Counted from the first letter of the stretch, positions 22,569 to 34,151 are shown. The stretch: 64,000 nucleotides of DNA from Tuctoria greenei (GCA_036927565.1 JAYESD010000003.1:95403591-95467590); one strand, 5' to 3'. Notes: a model not told the origin generated them from the letters alone. Made by a program: numbers and translations.

Positions 22569-24123
22569 ATGTCGAGCTCCAATGATGAGATCTCCGATTT
22601 TGAGGCCGAGTTGGATCAAGAGTCTTTAATTCGGTCCTCGACGGGCCAAAGCAAGAAGAGGCAACACCGTGCCGCTGACCCGGCGCCCACTCCACCTCAA
22701 GTGCGACGAAAGGTTGTCACCAAGAAGCCTGCATACAAAGGAAAGGATGCAGCTAGCCCTAGCTTGGCAGCTCCTCGCCAAGCCAAGGGCAAAGGGAAAG
22801 GGATTGCCACCTGTCCCATTGGTCCCCTCCAAATGAGTGCTCCGAGGCAGGGGACCAGAGACCCCACTAAAGAAAGGTTCATTGGCAAAGGGAGCGATGT
22901 CGCTTCGAAGCTTAGAGCAATTGACTGCTATAGCAGATCCAGAAAGGCAGTGGATGCAAGGTTCTGGAGCAACTTCCACGCGGACTACTATAGTTTCGTG
23001 TAGCTCACTATGGAGACTCCAGTGGTCCAAAGCCAGTGGACCGACTAGACCCACTTTGAGAGGAAGAGCTGCCCTGCCTTTGATAAAGTGATACAAGCTG
23101 TGGAGAGGCATGGGCTCAAAGACTTGTTTGCTTTTAGGTGCAACTAGAATGATGAAGTCATAGCCCAATTCTATGCTACCTGCTATTTTGCTAGTGATGA
23201 AGAGGAGAGGGTGACTTGGATGACACATGGATCCAAGTACACCATTACTTATGATGAGTTTGCAAGACTGCTTCACCTAGAAGACATTGGCAACAATGAG
23301 CTAACCATCCACAACATTGGTGTCTTGGTGAAGGGTAATATGGAGTTCCTTTATGATACTCGCCTGAAGTTCAATCCTCCATCAACCAAGAACATGAAGC
23401 CCTTCTTCATGGTTCTCAACAGGGTGCTGTGGAAGACCATGGCTCCAAAAGATAGAGATGCAAGAAGTGTCCAAGGATACTTAAGGACACTAATGAAGGT
23501 GATAAGAAAAGCAGGAAGTTTGATGTTTTTACTACATTTGGAATGACATGGTGAATATCTCCTGCACATCGAACCGTTCCTGTGGCTATGCGCCCTATAT
23601 CATGTTCATGATTGAGAAAGTCACAGGAATTGAGTTCGTGAAGGATGTGGAGCACACTCCATTGAGGCCTCAGAAGCCTTCCCAAGCCACACTCCCAGCT
23701 GCACCATCCCCTGCATCTAGTGAGGAGGCTCCCAGGAGGGCCCAAGATGAAGCAAGACCCCCATCTAGTATAGGATCTACTACATCCAAGAAGGGGTCCC
23801 ATAGTGGCATTTTGAAGTACTTGGCCGCCATCTTTGGCTCCTGTAAGAAGGCTGAGGTGAAAGTTCACAAGTTGAACAAGGCAAGGAAGGAGAATATGAG
23901 ATACATAAAACAAAATGTCAAGCAAATCTGCCAGAAGCTAGAGATTGAGCCCATTGGATCTCCTGTCATCTCCGAGGGCTCTCTCTCTGACTTCTCAGAG
24001 CTTCCACCCCTTTCACCTTTTGAACTTGCCTATTTTGGCATTGGGGGCACTTCAAGTGGATCTGCACCTCCTCCTCCTCAACCTGAAGATGAAGACGATG
24101 AGCGGACCGACAGCGAGGAATGA
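22569..24123 (+). pseudogene. Copia A third ORF behind pol, unknown function
   Basis: The reading starts MSSSNDEISDFEAELDQE and has a basic, Pro/Lys/Ala-rich first 110 residues, then RFWSNFHADYYS. After TAG codons at 23001, near 23046 and near 23148, it continues in the same frame with GLKDLFAFR, EVIAQFYATCYFASDEEERVTW and MTHGSKYTITYDEFARLLHL. This resembles plant mobile-element domains, but I cannot name one with certainty. A frameshift near 23525-23548 leads to a tail with SCGYAPYIMFMIEKV, a Pro/Ser-rich part, a basic coiled-coil-prone stretch (VHKLNKARKENMRY) and an acidic end. No signal peptide or membrane segment is seen, so it does not look like an envelope protein. It is homologous to 35490-37038. 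Confidence 0.75.
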
Positions 24124-24583
24124 GCCTTTAGATCCCTCCTCTCCTTCTTTTTGGTGCCTTGATGCCAAAGGGGGAGAGATTGAGGAGGAGTCACTAGGTC
24201 CTAGCTGTAGGCTGCGAGAGGAGAGCTCTATTTGTGTTTCTTTTGGGTTGTAAATCTTTGACTGTGCTCTCTTATGCTATTGGACATGTGGTGTGAAACT
24301 ATGACTTTGTTATGCTTATGACTTATGTGTTATGCTCTGAAGTTGATATTTATGCTTGATAAACTTGATGCTGTCATTATTATGCCATTTATCTTATTCA
24401 TATCAAGATCATTGTTCACACGCATGTAGGTTTGCATCCCACTATAAAGAGTGCACAAATGTCTCATGTTTTCATTTCTTAATTTGTTCCAAACTCATAT
24501 GTGCGCCTTTATGAAAATTCTGCACTTTTAATCATATTTGTGAAATCTCAATTGGTTGTCATCAATCACCAAAATGGGGAGAT
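24124..24583 (+). other. Copia A 3' untranslated region and polypurine tract
   Basis: No protein-like frame. A purine run, CCAAAGGGGGAGAGA, lies at about 24166. The tract next to the LTR is AAAATGGGGAGAT (24571-24583), the expected plus-strand primer. Confidence 0.75.
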
Positions 24584-25987
24584 TGAAAGTGCAGCTAGGC
24601 ATCCCTTGTGAGTTTTGGTGGATTTATGACAAGCAAATGAGATCCTAACTATGATTATGAAATTATGAAGAAAGCGCCAAAAGAAGGGAGAGTGAGGAAT
24701 CAAGTTGAAAGGACCTCAAGAAATGATTATAATACCCTTTGTATATGGAGTGAGTTGGAGAAACACACCCCAAGAGCTCAAGCAAATTTTAATCACTCTC
24801 ACTGCACAAAGTTATACAGGTCCATACTAGTCCGATTTCTCTTTGTCCAGAACCGTACAAGTCCTCCCAGAGCGAACTTGTCTACACAGTCCAGTTTTCA
24901 CAGACCGGACTAGTCCGATATCTTTCTGACCTAAATCAGACAAGTCCGATATCTCCACATATTAGTCCGAAAACCTTCTCACTAAAATCGGACAAGTCCT
25001 CCAAATGCGTACTTGTCCTCAATTCACTAAGGGTTTCACCACGGCCGGACTAGTCCGATATATGTCGGACTAGTCCGAATGTCTCCAGAGACAAAAACGG
25101 ACTAGTTTGCCCCTAGCCGGACAAGTTCGATAATTCAGGACACTTAGGGTTTCCCAACGCCGCACACCAGACTAGTCTGGACTTTGAAAACTCTAACGAT
25201 AACCTTTGGAAACCCTAGTATAAATAGAGGTGCACAACCCCTAATCAATATCTCTCGACCCCCTGCGCCGTCACACCTTCCAAGAGCCTAGAAAACACGT
25301 CTCTCCACACAATTCAACGAAAGAAAGATCAAGTCCTTGAGGATTAACTCTAGATCAAAGGAGAGATATGTTCTTCACAACTTGAGCTCTTGGGTTTGAT
25401 TCTATCACACACTCTCGTTGTTTTATTGCAGATCTTTGAGTGTGTTTGGTGGTGTTTTGAATTGTAACTCTTGGGGGGCCCTCAACTTGTGAGAATGCCC
25501 CTTGAACACGGTTATTCTTACCCCTTTGTGATTAGTGGAAGAGAATTGGCCTCCCTGGCGATTCGATGAGGGTAGGGTTGGTGAAGACCCGGTCCTTTCG
25601 TGGGCTCCTCAGCGTGGATGTAGATTTCCTCTATGGAATCGAACTACGGGATAAAAATCATTGTGTCCCTTGTTCCTGTTCTTAATATTCATTCAAATCT
25701 AGGGTTTGCTCAATCTAGTTGAATTTACGTTAAAACTTTGAAACTAAAGTTAACTTGTGCTACATCTAGTTTTGTTGAGACAATACACTCTAATTACAAC
25801 TAAATTTCCGCTGCACAGTATACTTGGATTGAAATCATCGATCAAACTTGATCGATGTTGTCCGCACACACCGGACTAGTCCACACCCAACTGGACTAGT
25901 CTGATATCTCTGTATTTGATCAGGATGTTAAGTGTTCCATGTTCCGATGAAAACTCAAAAAGCCTATTCACCCCCCTCTAGGCTACA
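24584..25987 (+). repeat. Copia A 3' LTR
   Basis: It starts TGAAAGTG and ends TAGGCTACA. It is homologous in full to the copia C LTR (32735-34151, opposite strand). A TATAAATA box lies at 25219-25226. About eleven CGGACWAGTCCG-type words lie between 24822 and 25170 and two more at 25868-25905. The next five bases (TTTAG) may be the target duplication. The 5' LTR is outside the window. Confidence 0.92.
25219..25226 (+). promoter_or_regulatory. LTR TATA box (copia A)
   Basis: TATAAATA in the 3' LTR, followed by AGAGGTGCACAACCCC. The same box is conserved in copia C on the opposite strand. Confidence 0.6.
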
Positions 25988-26425
25988 TTTAGGAAAGACT
26001 TCAAGTACTTGAAGGGGCAATTTTTCCGCTTCACAAAATAGTAGAAGCCAATGAGCTCCGTCCCCTTGTCGGTGGTGTGGACTGTGAAGAAGGTCCAGAA
26101 AGCCTCGATGCAGGGAGGCACGCCCACCCACATCTCGCAGAAGTGGACGGAGGTTGCCACTAGCAAGAGGCATGGGGGCTGATGTGATAAAGCTGGAGGC
26201 CGTAGAAGTCCAGCAGCTTCAGGAGGAAGCTTGAGAAGGGTGGGATCAAACCGACCATGGCGTACACTGAGAAGTACACCATATCTCTGGTGCGCTCCTT
26301 CTTGAAGGGGAGGTTGCCGAAGCGAATGTCCTTGTTGCAGGAGTTGCTGGACCAACCCATGTAGGTCCAAACACTCGTCATCTCCTCCTTGGTCTTGACC
26401 TTGCTACAGGCAGACCCAACTCCAT
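25988..26425 (-). pseudogene. Tat1 antisense ORF, N-terminal part
   Basis: It starts with an ATG at 26423-26425 (MELGL, the same start as in Tat2 and Tat3). It reads TYMGWSSNSCNKD, LPFKKERTRDMVYFSVYAMVGLIPPFSSFLLKLLDFYGLQLYH, VHFCEMWVGVPPCIEAFWTFFTVHTT and FYYFVKRKNCPFKYLKSFL. It then ends at the copia A LTR. The wording fits the domain annotated in plants as putative gypsy-type transposon (family named from memory). Two frame changes occur within 440 bases. Confidence 0.78.
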
Positions 26426-26953
26426 TGCGGCAAAGTGGAGCGAAAGTTGGAAAGCTATGCGAGGGTTGGGAGGCTCTGAGTGCTAGTTCGATCGAAAGTG
26501 TGAAGAACCCTCAAACCATGCGGGCTTTCCTTCTTAAGTAAGCCTCCACAACACTTGGATGGAAACCGCAATGGGACCAAGGTTGTGCTCTCAAAAATCT
26601 ACCTCGCCAATGATAAATGGGCCCGAGTCGACTGTGGCGGAAAGACCGAAGCTATTACCCCAAGTGAACCATTGTCATGATGGAAGGTTGGAAGCCCAAG
26701 GGCGGCGGCCTGATAAGGCGCGCAAAACCGATACAATTTTTACATCAGGAACCGGCGACCTTCAATTACATGAGATCCGCACGTAAAAAATCTCACCTGA
26801 CACATTCAAAAGAAGCCACGTGGCGATGGTTTAAGCACGGAGCATCGCCCCAGCGGCACATCAGAAGACCTTTGAATCCATGGCACGGGAATCGAAGATG
26901 GCCCCACCTCCGGTAAAATAACTTAACCCAAAGGGTTTCTTCTGGAGCCACGT
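26426..26953. other. Tat1 spacer between antisense ORF and 3' LTR
   Basis: Non-coding and alignable in layout to 41308-41840 of Tat2 in reverse. It holds the upstream region from which the antisense ORF would be transcribed. No clear TATA box was identified. Confidence 0.5.
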
Positions 26954-26964
26954 CCGGGGGCCAC
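26954..26964 (+). other. Polypurine tract of Tat1
   Basis: CCGGGGGCCAC directly before the LTR edge. Tat2 has CAGGGGGCCAC at the same place on its own strand. Confidence 0.65.
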
Positions 26965-27805
26965 TATCGGTACCCTGCGTACCGGGTACCTCGTGATACC
27001 ACAAGAAAAGCTAAGGAGTTCCCCCCATTCAAGTTGAAGACTTCTAAAGGCCACACGTGTTACACAGCACTGGAACCGCCTCCCTTGTTTGGGTAGCTCT
27101 GACAATGACACGTGTATCACAAGGCCGGACCTAACACCCGTCATAGGGAAGCTCCGGCCCTGCCACGTGTTCAGTGACCGCGGACCTAACCACCAGTAGA
27201 GGGAAGCTCTAGTGATACCACGTGTATAGATTCTCCGAACCTGCATCCCCATGATGGGAAGCTCCAGATCCTCCACGTGTAGAACATCCGGAGCTAGGAC
27301 TTCAACGGAAGACAAAGAGATCTCCAACGGCTCGGATCTTTAAGGGACAGTTAAAGTAACAATTACAAGACCAGATTATGTCTCATTAATGCCATATTAA
27401 TGACACACGATCAGTGGACAGTTAATAGGGGTAACGCCATCATTAAGGCGTGTTATCATCTCATTAACTACATTTAATACTTGTTGATCGTGTATTAGAC
27501 AGTTAACTATGCCAGGGCCACATGTTAGGCCAGACAAGTGATGTAACGGTCAGTCCTTAGACTATAAAAGGGTTGTGCCTCGCTGTACAGAACAATCGAG
27601 CTCATACGCACGCAAGCACCGGTGAATCCTCAATACAACAACACACCCCCCGTGGAGTAGGGTATTACGCTCAGGCGGCCCAAACCACGTAAATCCTCTG
27701 TCTCACCATCTTGTCTTGAATCTCCGCACGCCCAACCCGATACAAGAACCTTCGCAGATTGCAATTTAGTAGTACTGGGGGAAGTGTCGTTCGTAGGCTT
27801 CAACA
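26965..27805 (+). repeat. Tat1 3' LTR
   Basis: It begins TATCGGTACC (the canonical TG is mutated to TA) and ends GGCTTCAACA. The right edge was placed by matching the last 80 bases to the reversed Tat2 LTR. A TATAAAAG box is at 27563-27570. Words CCGGAGCT, GGTCCGG and relatives, each with CACGTG nearby, are spread over 27000-27300. Confidence 0.75.
27563..27570 (+). promoter_or_regulatory. LTR TATA box (Tat1)
   Basis: TATAAAAG followed by GGTTGTGCCTCG. The same box occurs in Tat2 (52961-52968 and 40712-40719, minus strand) and Tat3 (57724-57731, minus strand). Confidence 0.65.
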
Positions 27806-28983
27806 ATTATGATATGAAAGATTCGCCTCACTCTGTGTACATTTACATTACACATATTGTTACTTTATTGCTCTACTATGTCTTCTTGCCAATAGTGGAG
27901 GGGTGCAATCTTGCTGCAGATGGGTACCTTAAAGTTCATGTGATATATATTTAAGTATTTTTTGGTAGTCTTTTTCAGGACCTAGTGATCTTTGAATGAC
28001 CAACTCGTCTGAAAAACCAATGCCAATGATATGTACGGAGTGTGCTATGCACTTAGCCTTGTTTAGCATCCTAGGTATGTACACTCTACCTTTTTGGTGT
28101 TGCAGCAAAGTAAGGCGGGTCTGAACAGCACATAGTCCTAGATGAAAGAACATCCAATATACTGGAATTATCACAATGATTTACTCAGGACCTAGATCCA
28201 ACTAAGGGCAATAAGACACAACAAAACTAAGGGCAAGAAGATGTTAATGAGCATTTTACTTCTTTTTCTTGTCTCTCATGTGCAGGACATATGTTATAAG
28301 ATCTGAAACCAGCACCTCTCAGGGGCCCGCTGTCGATGTTTACGCATTTACATTGGGCGCCATGATGACATGTTTTTCTTAAATTGATATGTGGTACAAG
28401 AACATGGTAATGAAATTGAGAGAAGTAGACAGATTCCATTCTCTAGCAAAATATGATATATAAAATTGCACAATTTTAATTTCCAATGAGTTGACTTTTA
28501 ATGATATCATCATGCATAATCAATTTGAACTCAAAAATCAAGGGATAAGAGGTGAGAGTGTGCAAACCATCGCCTTAATGAAAAAGGGTGGGACAAGCCA
28601 TCATGGCTTGGTCAAATCTTCTCGCGGTCCTTCATGCGAGCCCTTGAATTGTTCTTTCATGATGGTCTAGGCATGTTGCACTTTGGGAGGCCTGTGGGAC
28701 CTCTCCCACACTTGTTCTTGTACTTGTATTTATTTGACCCGAAAACATGGAAAAGTGAAAGACTCTACCAGCCATACCTACACCGGTGAGTCGTAATTTA
28801 TTTGACAAAGACACTTTGTATGATAGAAACAAAATAAGTGCCTAAGTCCTAAGTAGGAAAGTATTTATGATATTCTACATTTTACTTCTCTCCTACTTAG
28901 CCGAGTGGGGATAGTGGGATGATTGGAAAGGAGTGGTGAGGGTTGGAGCTTGCTTTATTGGACATGAAAAATTTAACCAAACT
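27806..28983. other. Unassigned sequence between Tat1 and Athila
   Basis: Moderately AT-rich, with no open frame showing protein-like composition, no tRNA-like structure and no visible LTR edge. It could be the 3' non-coding part or LTR of the Athila element, or older genomic DNA. I see no way to decide from this window. Confidence 0.5.
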
Positions 28984-30357
28984 TCAAGGATAGGCATTAA
29001 AGTCAATTAAATTGACTACGTCTTCCTCTTTGTCCAAATTTTGTATGGGTTCTAAAAAGATCTTGAGACGGTGTCCATTTACTTTGAATAGATGACCTTC
29101 ATCATTTTAGATTGTAATTGCTCCATGAGATGAAGTATCTACCACAGTATAGGGACCTTCCCATTTACTTTTTAGTTTCCCATGTCCAAAAATTTTGACT
29201 CTACAGTTCAAAAGTTGGACTTTATCTCCAGACTTGAACTCCTTAGGCATAATTCTTTTATCGTGCCACCTCTTGGTTTTTTCCTTATAGATCTTGGCAC
29301 TATGGTATGCCTTATCTCTCCATTCTTCCAGTTAAGAAATTTGCATTTTGCGCAACTTTCTAGCTTCATGGATATCCATGTTTCACTTCTTGATAGCCCA
29401 ATACACTCTATGTTCCAATTCTACAGGTAAATGACAAGTTTTCCTATAGACAATTTGGAAAGGTGACATTCCAATGGGTGTCTTATAGGCTGTATGGTAT
29501 GCCCAAAGTTTGGGTAGTTTGTTCTTCCACCCATTCCCCATCTCGAAGACGGTCTTTTGTAGAATATTCTTGATTTGTTTGTTTGAAGTTTCTGCTTGAC
29601 CGCTTGTTTGGGGATGGTACGGAGTAGCAATGTTATGCCTAACCCCAAGCTCCCTCAGAAAGCTCCAGAAGGTCTTATCGATGAAATGAGATCCTCCATC
29701 ACTTATGACCATTCGGGGAGTTCCAAACCGTGGGAAAATAATTTCTTGAAACATTTTTTGAGCGCTCTCGGCATCAGCATGTTTGCATGGTAATGCTTCT
29801 ACCCATTTGGACACATAATCTACGCCCACCAAAATATACTCGCAATCATAAAACTTTGGAAAGGGTCCCATGAAGTCGATCCCCCACACATCAAATAACT
29901 ATACTTGGAGATTGTATGTGAGGGGCATCGCATTGCAAGCAGTGATTCCTCCATGATTTTGGCATTCCTGACATCTTCGAACAAATTCCTTTGTATCCTC
30001 ATACATTGAGGGCTAAAAGAATCTGCTTTGCCAGATCTTTGCCTGAGTACGGTGAACACCGTAGTGCCCGCCATAGGGGGCCACATGGCATCTTTCGATG
30101 ATTTTGGTGCCTTCAATTGTTGGGACACACCTTCTAAGCAGCCCATCGGAACATACCCTATAGAGGTATGGATCATCCCACAGGTGACGTCGACTCTCGA
30201 CAATGAGCTTTTTCTTATCCTGCCCTGGTGGTACGTACTCCGTAACCATGAAGTTTATGATGTCCGCATACCAAGGGTTAGAGTCGGTCACCTTGAGCAA
30301 CATATCATCACGTAAGAAATCATTGATAGGTATGTCCGGTGTATTTGGGATTTCCAT
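28984..30357 (-). pseudogene. Athila integrase
   Basis: The N-terminal zinc-binding part reads HVAPYGGHYGVHRTQAKI and CQECQ. The core has WGIDFMGPFP with the first Asp, MVISDGGSHF with the second, and HPQTSGQAETSNKQIK, where the Glu is kept in AET. LWAYHTAYKTPIGMSPFQIVY and CHLPVELEHRVYWAIKK follow. Reading through stops near 29340 and 29110, the C-terminal module VQLLNCRVKIFGHGKLKSKWEGPYTVV ends near 28984. At least four stops or frame changes are present. Confidence 0.85.
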
Positions 30358-30793
30358 ATGTGAGAGATGACCAGCGACGGAATTCTCTACTCCCGTTTTA
30401 TCTCTTATCTCCAGGTCAAACTCTTGAAGTAGGAGAATCCATCAGATTAGTCTAGGTTTAGCATCTTTCTTGGTGAGCAAATATTTCAAAGCAGCATGGT
30501 CTGTGTAGATTATGATTTTTGCTCCAACCAAGTATGATCTAAACTTATTGATAGCAAAGACAACTGCTAGGAGCTCCTTTTCAGTTGTGGCATAGTTAAG
30601 CTGAGCTCCTCATAGAGTTTTGCTAGTGTATGCTACTGCATGATGCTTCTTATCCTTAGTTTGACCAAGGACTGCTCCAATCATAATCACTAGCATCACA
30701 TATGATTTAGAATGGCAGCGTCCAATCAGGTGGTTGAATGGTTGGAGCTGTGATGAGTGCCTTCTTGAGGATGTCAAAAGATTGGTGACACTC
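30358..30793 (-). pseudogene. Athila RNase H, heavily degraded
   Basis: Across shifting frames this reads ICDASDY, KDKKHHAVAYTSKTL, ELLAVVFAINKFRSYLVG and IIYTDHAALKYLLTKKDA. These are the usual words of the RNase H following Athila RT. Many stops are present. Confidence 0.7.
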
Positions 30794-31958
30794 CTAATCG
30801 AAATAAAAGGACACATCCTTAGCTAATAGGCTAGTGAGGGGTCCAGCAATTTTGGAAAAATCCTTGATAAATCGTCGGTAGAACTCCGCATGGCCTAGAA
30901 AGCTACAGATACCCTTAATATTGGTGGGAGGTGAAAGTTTTTCAATAAATTCAATTTTGGCTTTGTCCACCTCAATCCCCTTTTCGGACACCAAGTGTCC
31001 TAAGATGATGCCTTCACGGACCATAATGACACTTTTCCAATTTAGCACTAGGTCCTTCTCTTGGCATCTTTGTAAGACCCTATCTAGGTTCTCAAGAAAA
31101 TGATCAAAAGTTTTTCCATAGAAAGAAAAGTCATCCATGAAAACTTCCATGATTTCCTTGATCATGTATGAGAAAATAGACATCATGCACCTTTGGAACG
31201 AAGCAGGTGCATTACACAACCCGAATGACATTCGCCAATAGGCATAGGTTCCGTAAGGGCATGGGAATTTGAGGGTAACCAGATTACCCATCAAGGAAAC
31301 AAAAGAAGAAATGTTTCACTAGCCGCTCAAGCATTTCATCAATAAAAGGCAGCAGGAAATGATCCCTCATTGTTGCCTTGTTGAGTTTTCTGTAGTCAAT
31401 ACACATCCTCCACCCTGTGACAGTTCGTTGAGGAATGAGTTCATTCCTCTCATTCCGAACGACCGTCATTCCTCCTTTCTTGGGCACTACTTGGACAAGG
31501 CTAACCCACTCACTATGAGGAATGAGATAAATTATCCCGGTATGCAAGAGTTTCAAGACCTCCTTATTGACAACCTCCCACATAGCATTGTTCAACCTCC
31601 TTTGAGGTTCCCTAGATGGTGTGCTAAGAGGGTCAGTGGGAATGCGATGGGTGCAAATAGCAGGGCTGATTCCCTTAAGGTCTTGGAGTAAGTAGCCTAG
31701 GACAGATCTATGCTTTTCTAAGATGGTCATGAGTTTGGCAGTTTCGTCTTGTGAAAACTTGTCACTTATGATGATAGGAGCTTCCGCATCACCGTGTAGG
31801 AAAGCAGAGCCTAGGTCTGGAGGTAGAGTTTTCAACTCAATCGTGGGCTTTTGTGATGGCTCTTCTTTGGGCAAATCAAATGTCTCCTGCAATTCATCCT
31901 CTTCTTGGATGAATTGTTGTTCTTCATTTTCAGGAATTTCTAAGAGGTGAAGGGCCAT
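30794..31958 (-). pseudogene. Athila reverse transcriptase
   Basis: The first segment (31958-31284) has ISPAICTHRIP, EPQRRLNNAMWEVVNKEVLKLL, SLVQVVPKKGGMTVV and MCIDYRKLNKATMRDHFLLPFIDEMLERL. The second (31294-30794) has FPCPYGTYAYWRMSFGLCNAP, the catalytic box VFMDDFSFYG and FYRRFIKDFSKIAGPLTSLL. The two overlap by eleven bases in different frames, which shows a frameshift at the FLDGYSG region. The DD pair of the active site is intact. The next segment toward RNase H breaks at a TAG at 30794. Confidence 0.87.
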
Positions 31959-32446
31959 GGCTTCCTCGATTGGCTCACACTCGGGGGGTCTGCTAATGTT
32001 TTCTTGTATTGCAAAATGGGAATGGCAAACTTCCTCCCCCCGAGTTTAACATCTAGGCTGCCTTTTGAGGGTGCATCCGTGGGTAATTTCTCAATGGGTA
32101 ACCCTATCATTACATCGAAATCTTGGACTTCAAAGACATGAAAATCAAGGTAGAACTCGATGTTCTCGTGTCTTATAGACACGTTTTGCAAAATCTCACA
32201 TCCTTCCTTGATTTTTCCACAGGAGTCTCTGAAGGACTTTCTTGTTGGAGCCCAGGGTAGATCACCCAAAATGGCTAAAGCACAATTTTTTGAAATGATA
32301 TTAGCTCCAACAGAGGGATTATAATGGACGTTCACCATTACCCCTCGAATAAGACATCGAATGGTTGATAAGGGTGAGTTTACCCAAATAATTTCTGGTG
32401 AAAGCTCAACCTCTGTCGTCCATTCCCTACTCATGATTGAGGTCAA
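31940..32446 (-). pseudogene. Athila protease-like region
   Basis: A 168-codon frame reads VNVHYNPSVGANIISKNCALAILGD, then FYLDFHVFEVQDFDVMIGLPIEKL and LGGRKFAIPILQYKK. The position between gag and RT and the retropepsin-like pattern (a beta-rich segment followed by a DVMIG segment) suggest the Athila protease. The usual DTGA active-site motif is not obvious; the equivalent place reads NPSVGAN. Either the site is degenerate, or this is the linker after protease. Confidence 0.6.
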
Positions 32447-32734
32447 CTCCTTGATCGTTTCCTAAAGGAATTTTCTTTTGGGCAGATCAAGGAGTGAGGG
32501 ATGTAATGATGGTTTCCTTCCATTACAATAATTTGAGGTATTCCAAAAATCTTTAAAAAGATCTTCCTCGAAGCATAGTGGAAAGTGCGAAGGCCGAATT
32601 TTTTCTTCCTTCGGTGTCTTTGGTTCGGGTGAAGATTTCATAGTCACAACTTGAGATGAACATGGGATGGGTTCTGGGGTGACTATGGGGGGATCCTCAT
32701 GTCTTGACACGACTTCCTCTTGAGGAGGTTTGAA
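32447..32734 (-). pseudogene. Athila gag-pol linker fragment
   Basis: A short Pro/Glu/Lys-rich frame (32710-32462) with FPLCFEEDLFKDFWNTSNYC and no named domain. It ends at the copia C LTR edge. Bases 32730-32734 (TTGAA) may be one side of the copia C target duplication. Confidence 0.5.
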
Positions 32735-34151
32735 TGTAGCCTAGAGGGGGAGGGGGTGAATAGGCTTTTTGAACTTTTGTCAATCCCTGAAACACTTAAC
32801 AGATTTATCAAATACAGGGAGATCGAACTAGTCCGGTACTGTGCGGACTAGTCCGTTATGCGTGGACTAGATAGATCACAATTGATCTACAATTTCACTT
32901 ATAGTACCCTATGCAGCGGAAATTAATTGTCAACTTAGATGTATTACCACAATGAAACAATGTATGACAAATATCAACTTTAGTTTTAATGATTCAACGT
33001 GAATTACACAAGATTATGTAAACTCTAGAATATGATGGACAATGAAACAGAAGTGTGCGAGACAACATTTTATCCCGTGGTTCGATTCCCAAAGAGGAAA
33101 CCTACATCCATGTTGAGGAGTCCACGGAGGATCGGGTCTTCACCAACCCTACCCTTGTTGAATCGCCACAGAAGCCGATTCTCTTCCACTAATCACAAAG
33201 GGGCAATAACTCGTTCAAGGGGCCTTCTCACAAGTTGAGGGCTCCCCAAGAATTACAATGAATAACACCATCAAACACACTTGAAAGATATACAATAAAC
33301 AACAAGAGTGTGCAAGAGATCAAACCCAAGAGCTCAAGATGTGTAGAATAAGTCTCTCCTTTGATCAATTGCTAATCCTTAAAGATTTGATCCTTTTAGG
33401 GTTAGAATGTGTGGAAAGATGTGTATTTTGGGATCTTGGAAAGCGTGACTGCGCAGGGGGTCGAGAGTTATGGTTGTATGGCCGTACACTTCTATTTATA
33501 CTAGGGTATCCAAAAGTTACCGTTACGGTTTGCGATGTTCGGACTAGTCCGTGGTGGACTCTGGACTAGTCCGGTGCTCGGCGTGTGGAAAACCCTAAGT
33601 GTTGAGATATACTGGACTAGTCCGTTACTGGTGCGAACTAGTCCATTTTCAGTCATAAACTTTTTGGACTAGTCCGGTTGACATCGGACTAGTCCGGTAT
33701 AGTGAACACCGAGTAGAACTTAGGACAAGCCCGCACTTGGAGGGACTTGTCCGATTTTAGTCAGAAGATTATCGGACTAGTCCGATGGATATCGGACTTA
33801 TCTGTTTTTGTGCAAATGTGAAGTGCTAAGGACTAGTCCGCACGAGGGGGGACTAGTCCGATCTTAGTCAGAGAGATATCAGACTAGTCCAGTTTTCTTG
33901 TGAATTGTGCAGTGAGTTGAAATATTTGTTCACTTGAGCTCTTGGGGTGTGTGTCTCCAACACACTCCATACAAAATAATCTAATCTTTTCAGCTCTTGA
34001 GCTCTTTTCACTTAGATCCTCATTCTCCTTCGTTTTTGTGCTTTCTTCCTAATTTCTTGAAAACTTGCGCTCATGTCAACAATTTTGTTAGGATCTCATT
34101 TGTTTGTCATAAATAACCAAAACCCACAAGGGATGCCTAGATACACTTCCA
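32735..34151 (-). repeat. Copia C 3' LTR
   Basis: In plus orientation it starts TGTAGCCTAG and ends CACTTCCA. It corresponds along its length to the reversed copia A LTR. A TATAAATA box on the minus strand lies at 33493-33500. CGGACTAGTCCG-type words lie at 32826-32870, and about thirteen lie at 33538-33895. The polypurine tract (AAAAGGGGAGAT on the minus strand) is at 34152-34163. Confidence 0.92.

Larger units (their letters stand above)
7544..25987 (+). mobile_element. Copia A: SIRE/Maximus-type element, interrupted; 5' end off-window
   Basis: The plus-strand order is gag end (7544-8059), protease-integrase (18504-19876), RT (20273-21109), RNase H (to 21706), a third ORF (22569-24123), a polypurine tract and the 3' LTR (24584-25987). 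Copia B occupies 8080-18498. Tekay cuts off everything upstream of 7544. Joining across copia B restores the reading from gag into the protease. The 3' LTR ends inside the antisense ORF of Tat1, next to bases TTTAG (25988-25992), which may be the duplication. The left partner is out of view. Several stops and frame breaks make this a dead copy. Confidence 0.87.
25988..27805 (+). mobile_element. Tat1: 3' end of a plus-strand Tat-type gypsy element
   Basis: The stretch contains the start of the Tat antisense ORF (on the minus strand), a spacer, a polypurine tract (26954-26964) and the 3' LTR (26965-27805). The layout matches the same end of Tat2 on the opposite strand. The rest of the element lies left of copia A, which inserted in the antisense ORF, and so is outside the window. 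It is the oldest layer visible in the left nest. Confidence 0.8.
28984..32734 (-). mobile_element. Athila-type Ty3-gypsy pol, interrupted by copia C
   Basis: On the minus strand the order is a gag/PR-linker piece, protease-like region, RT, RNase H and integrase. Athila-specific words include VVPKKGGMTVVRNERNELIP, VFMDDFSFYG, FDVWGIDFMGPFP and LNCRVKIFGHGKLKSKWEGP. Gag lies upstream and is cut by the copia C LTR at 32735. The downstream end, including the expected env-like region and 3' LTR, could not be recognised. Numerous stops make the copy inactive and probably old. Confidence 0.85.

Noticed and set aside
22626..23276. 216-codon minus-strand frame across the copia A third ORF
   Set aside because: Opposite to the conserved reading shared with copia C. 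No family-like motifs, and not open in the copia C homologue at the same length.
27812..28900. Short frames of 60-81 codons as host genes
   Set aside because: No start context, no recognisable domain and no supporting splice structure. The lengths are expected by chance.
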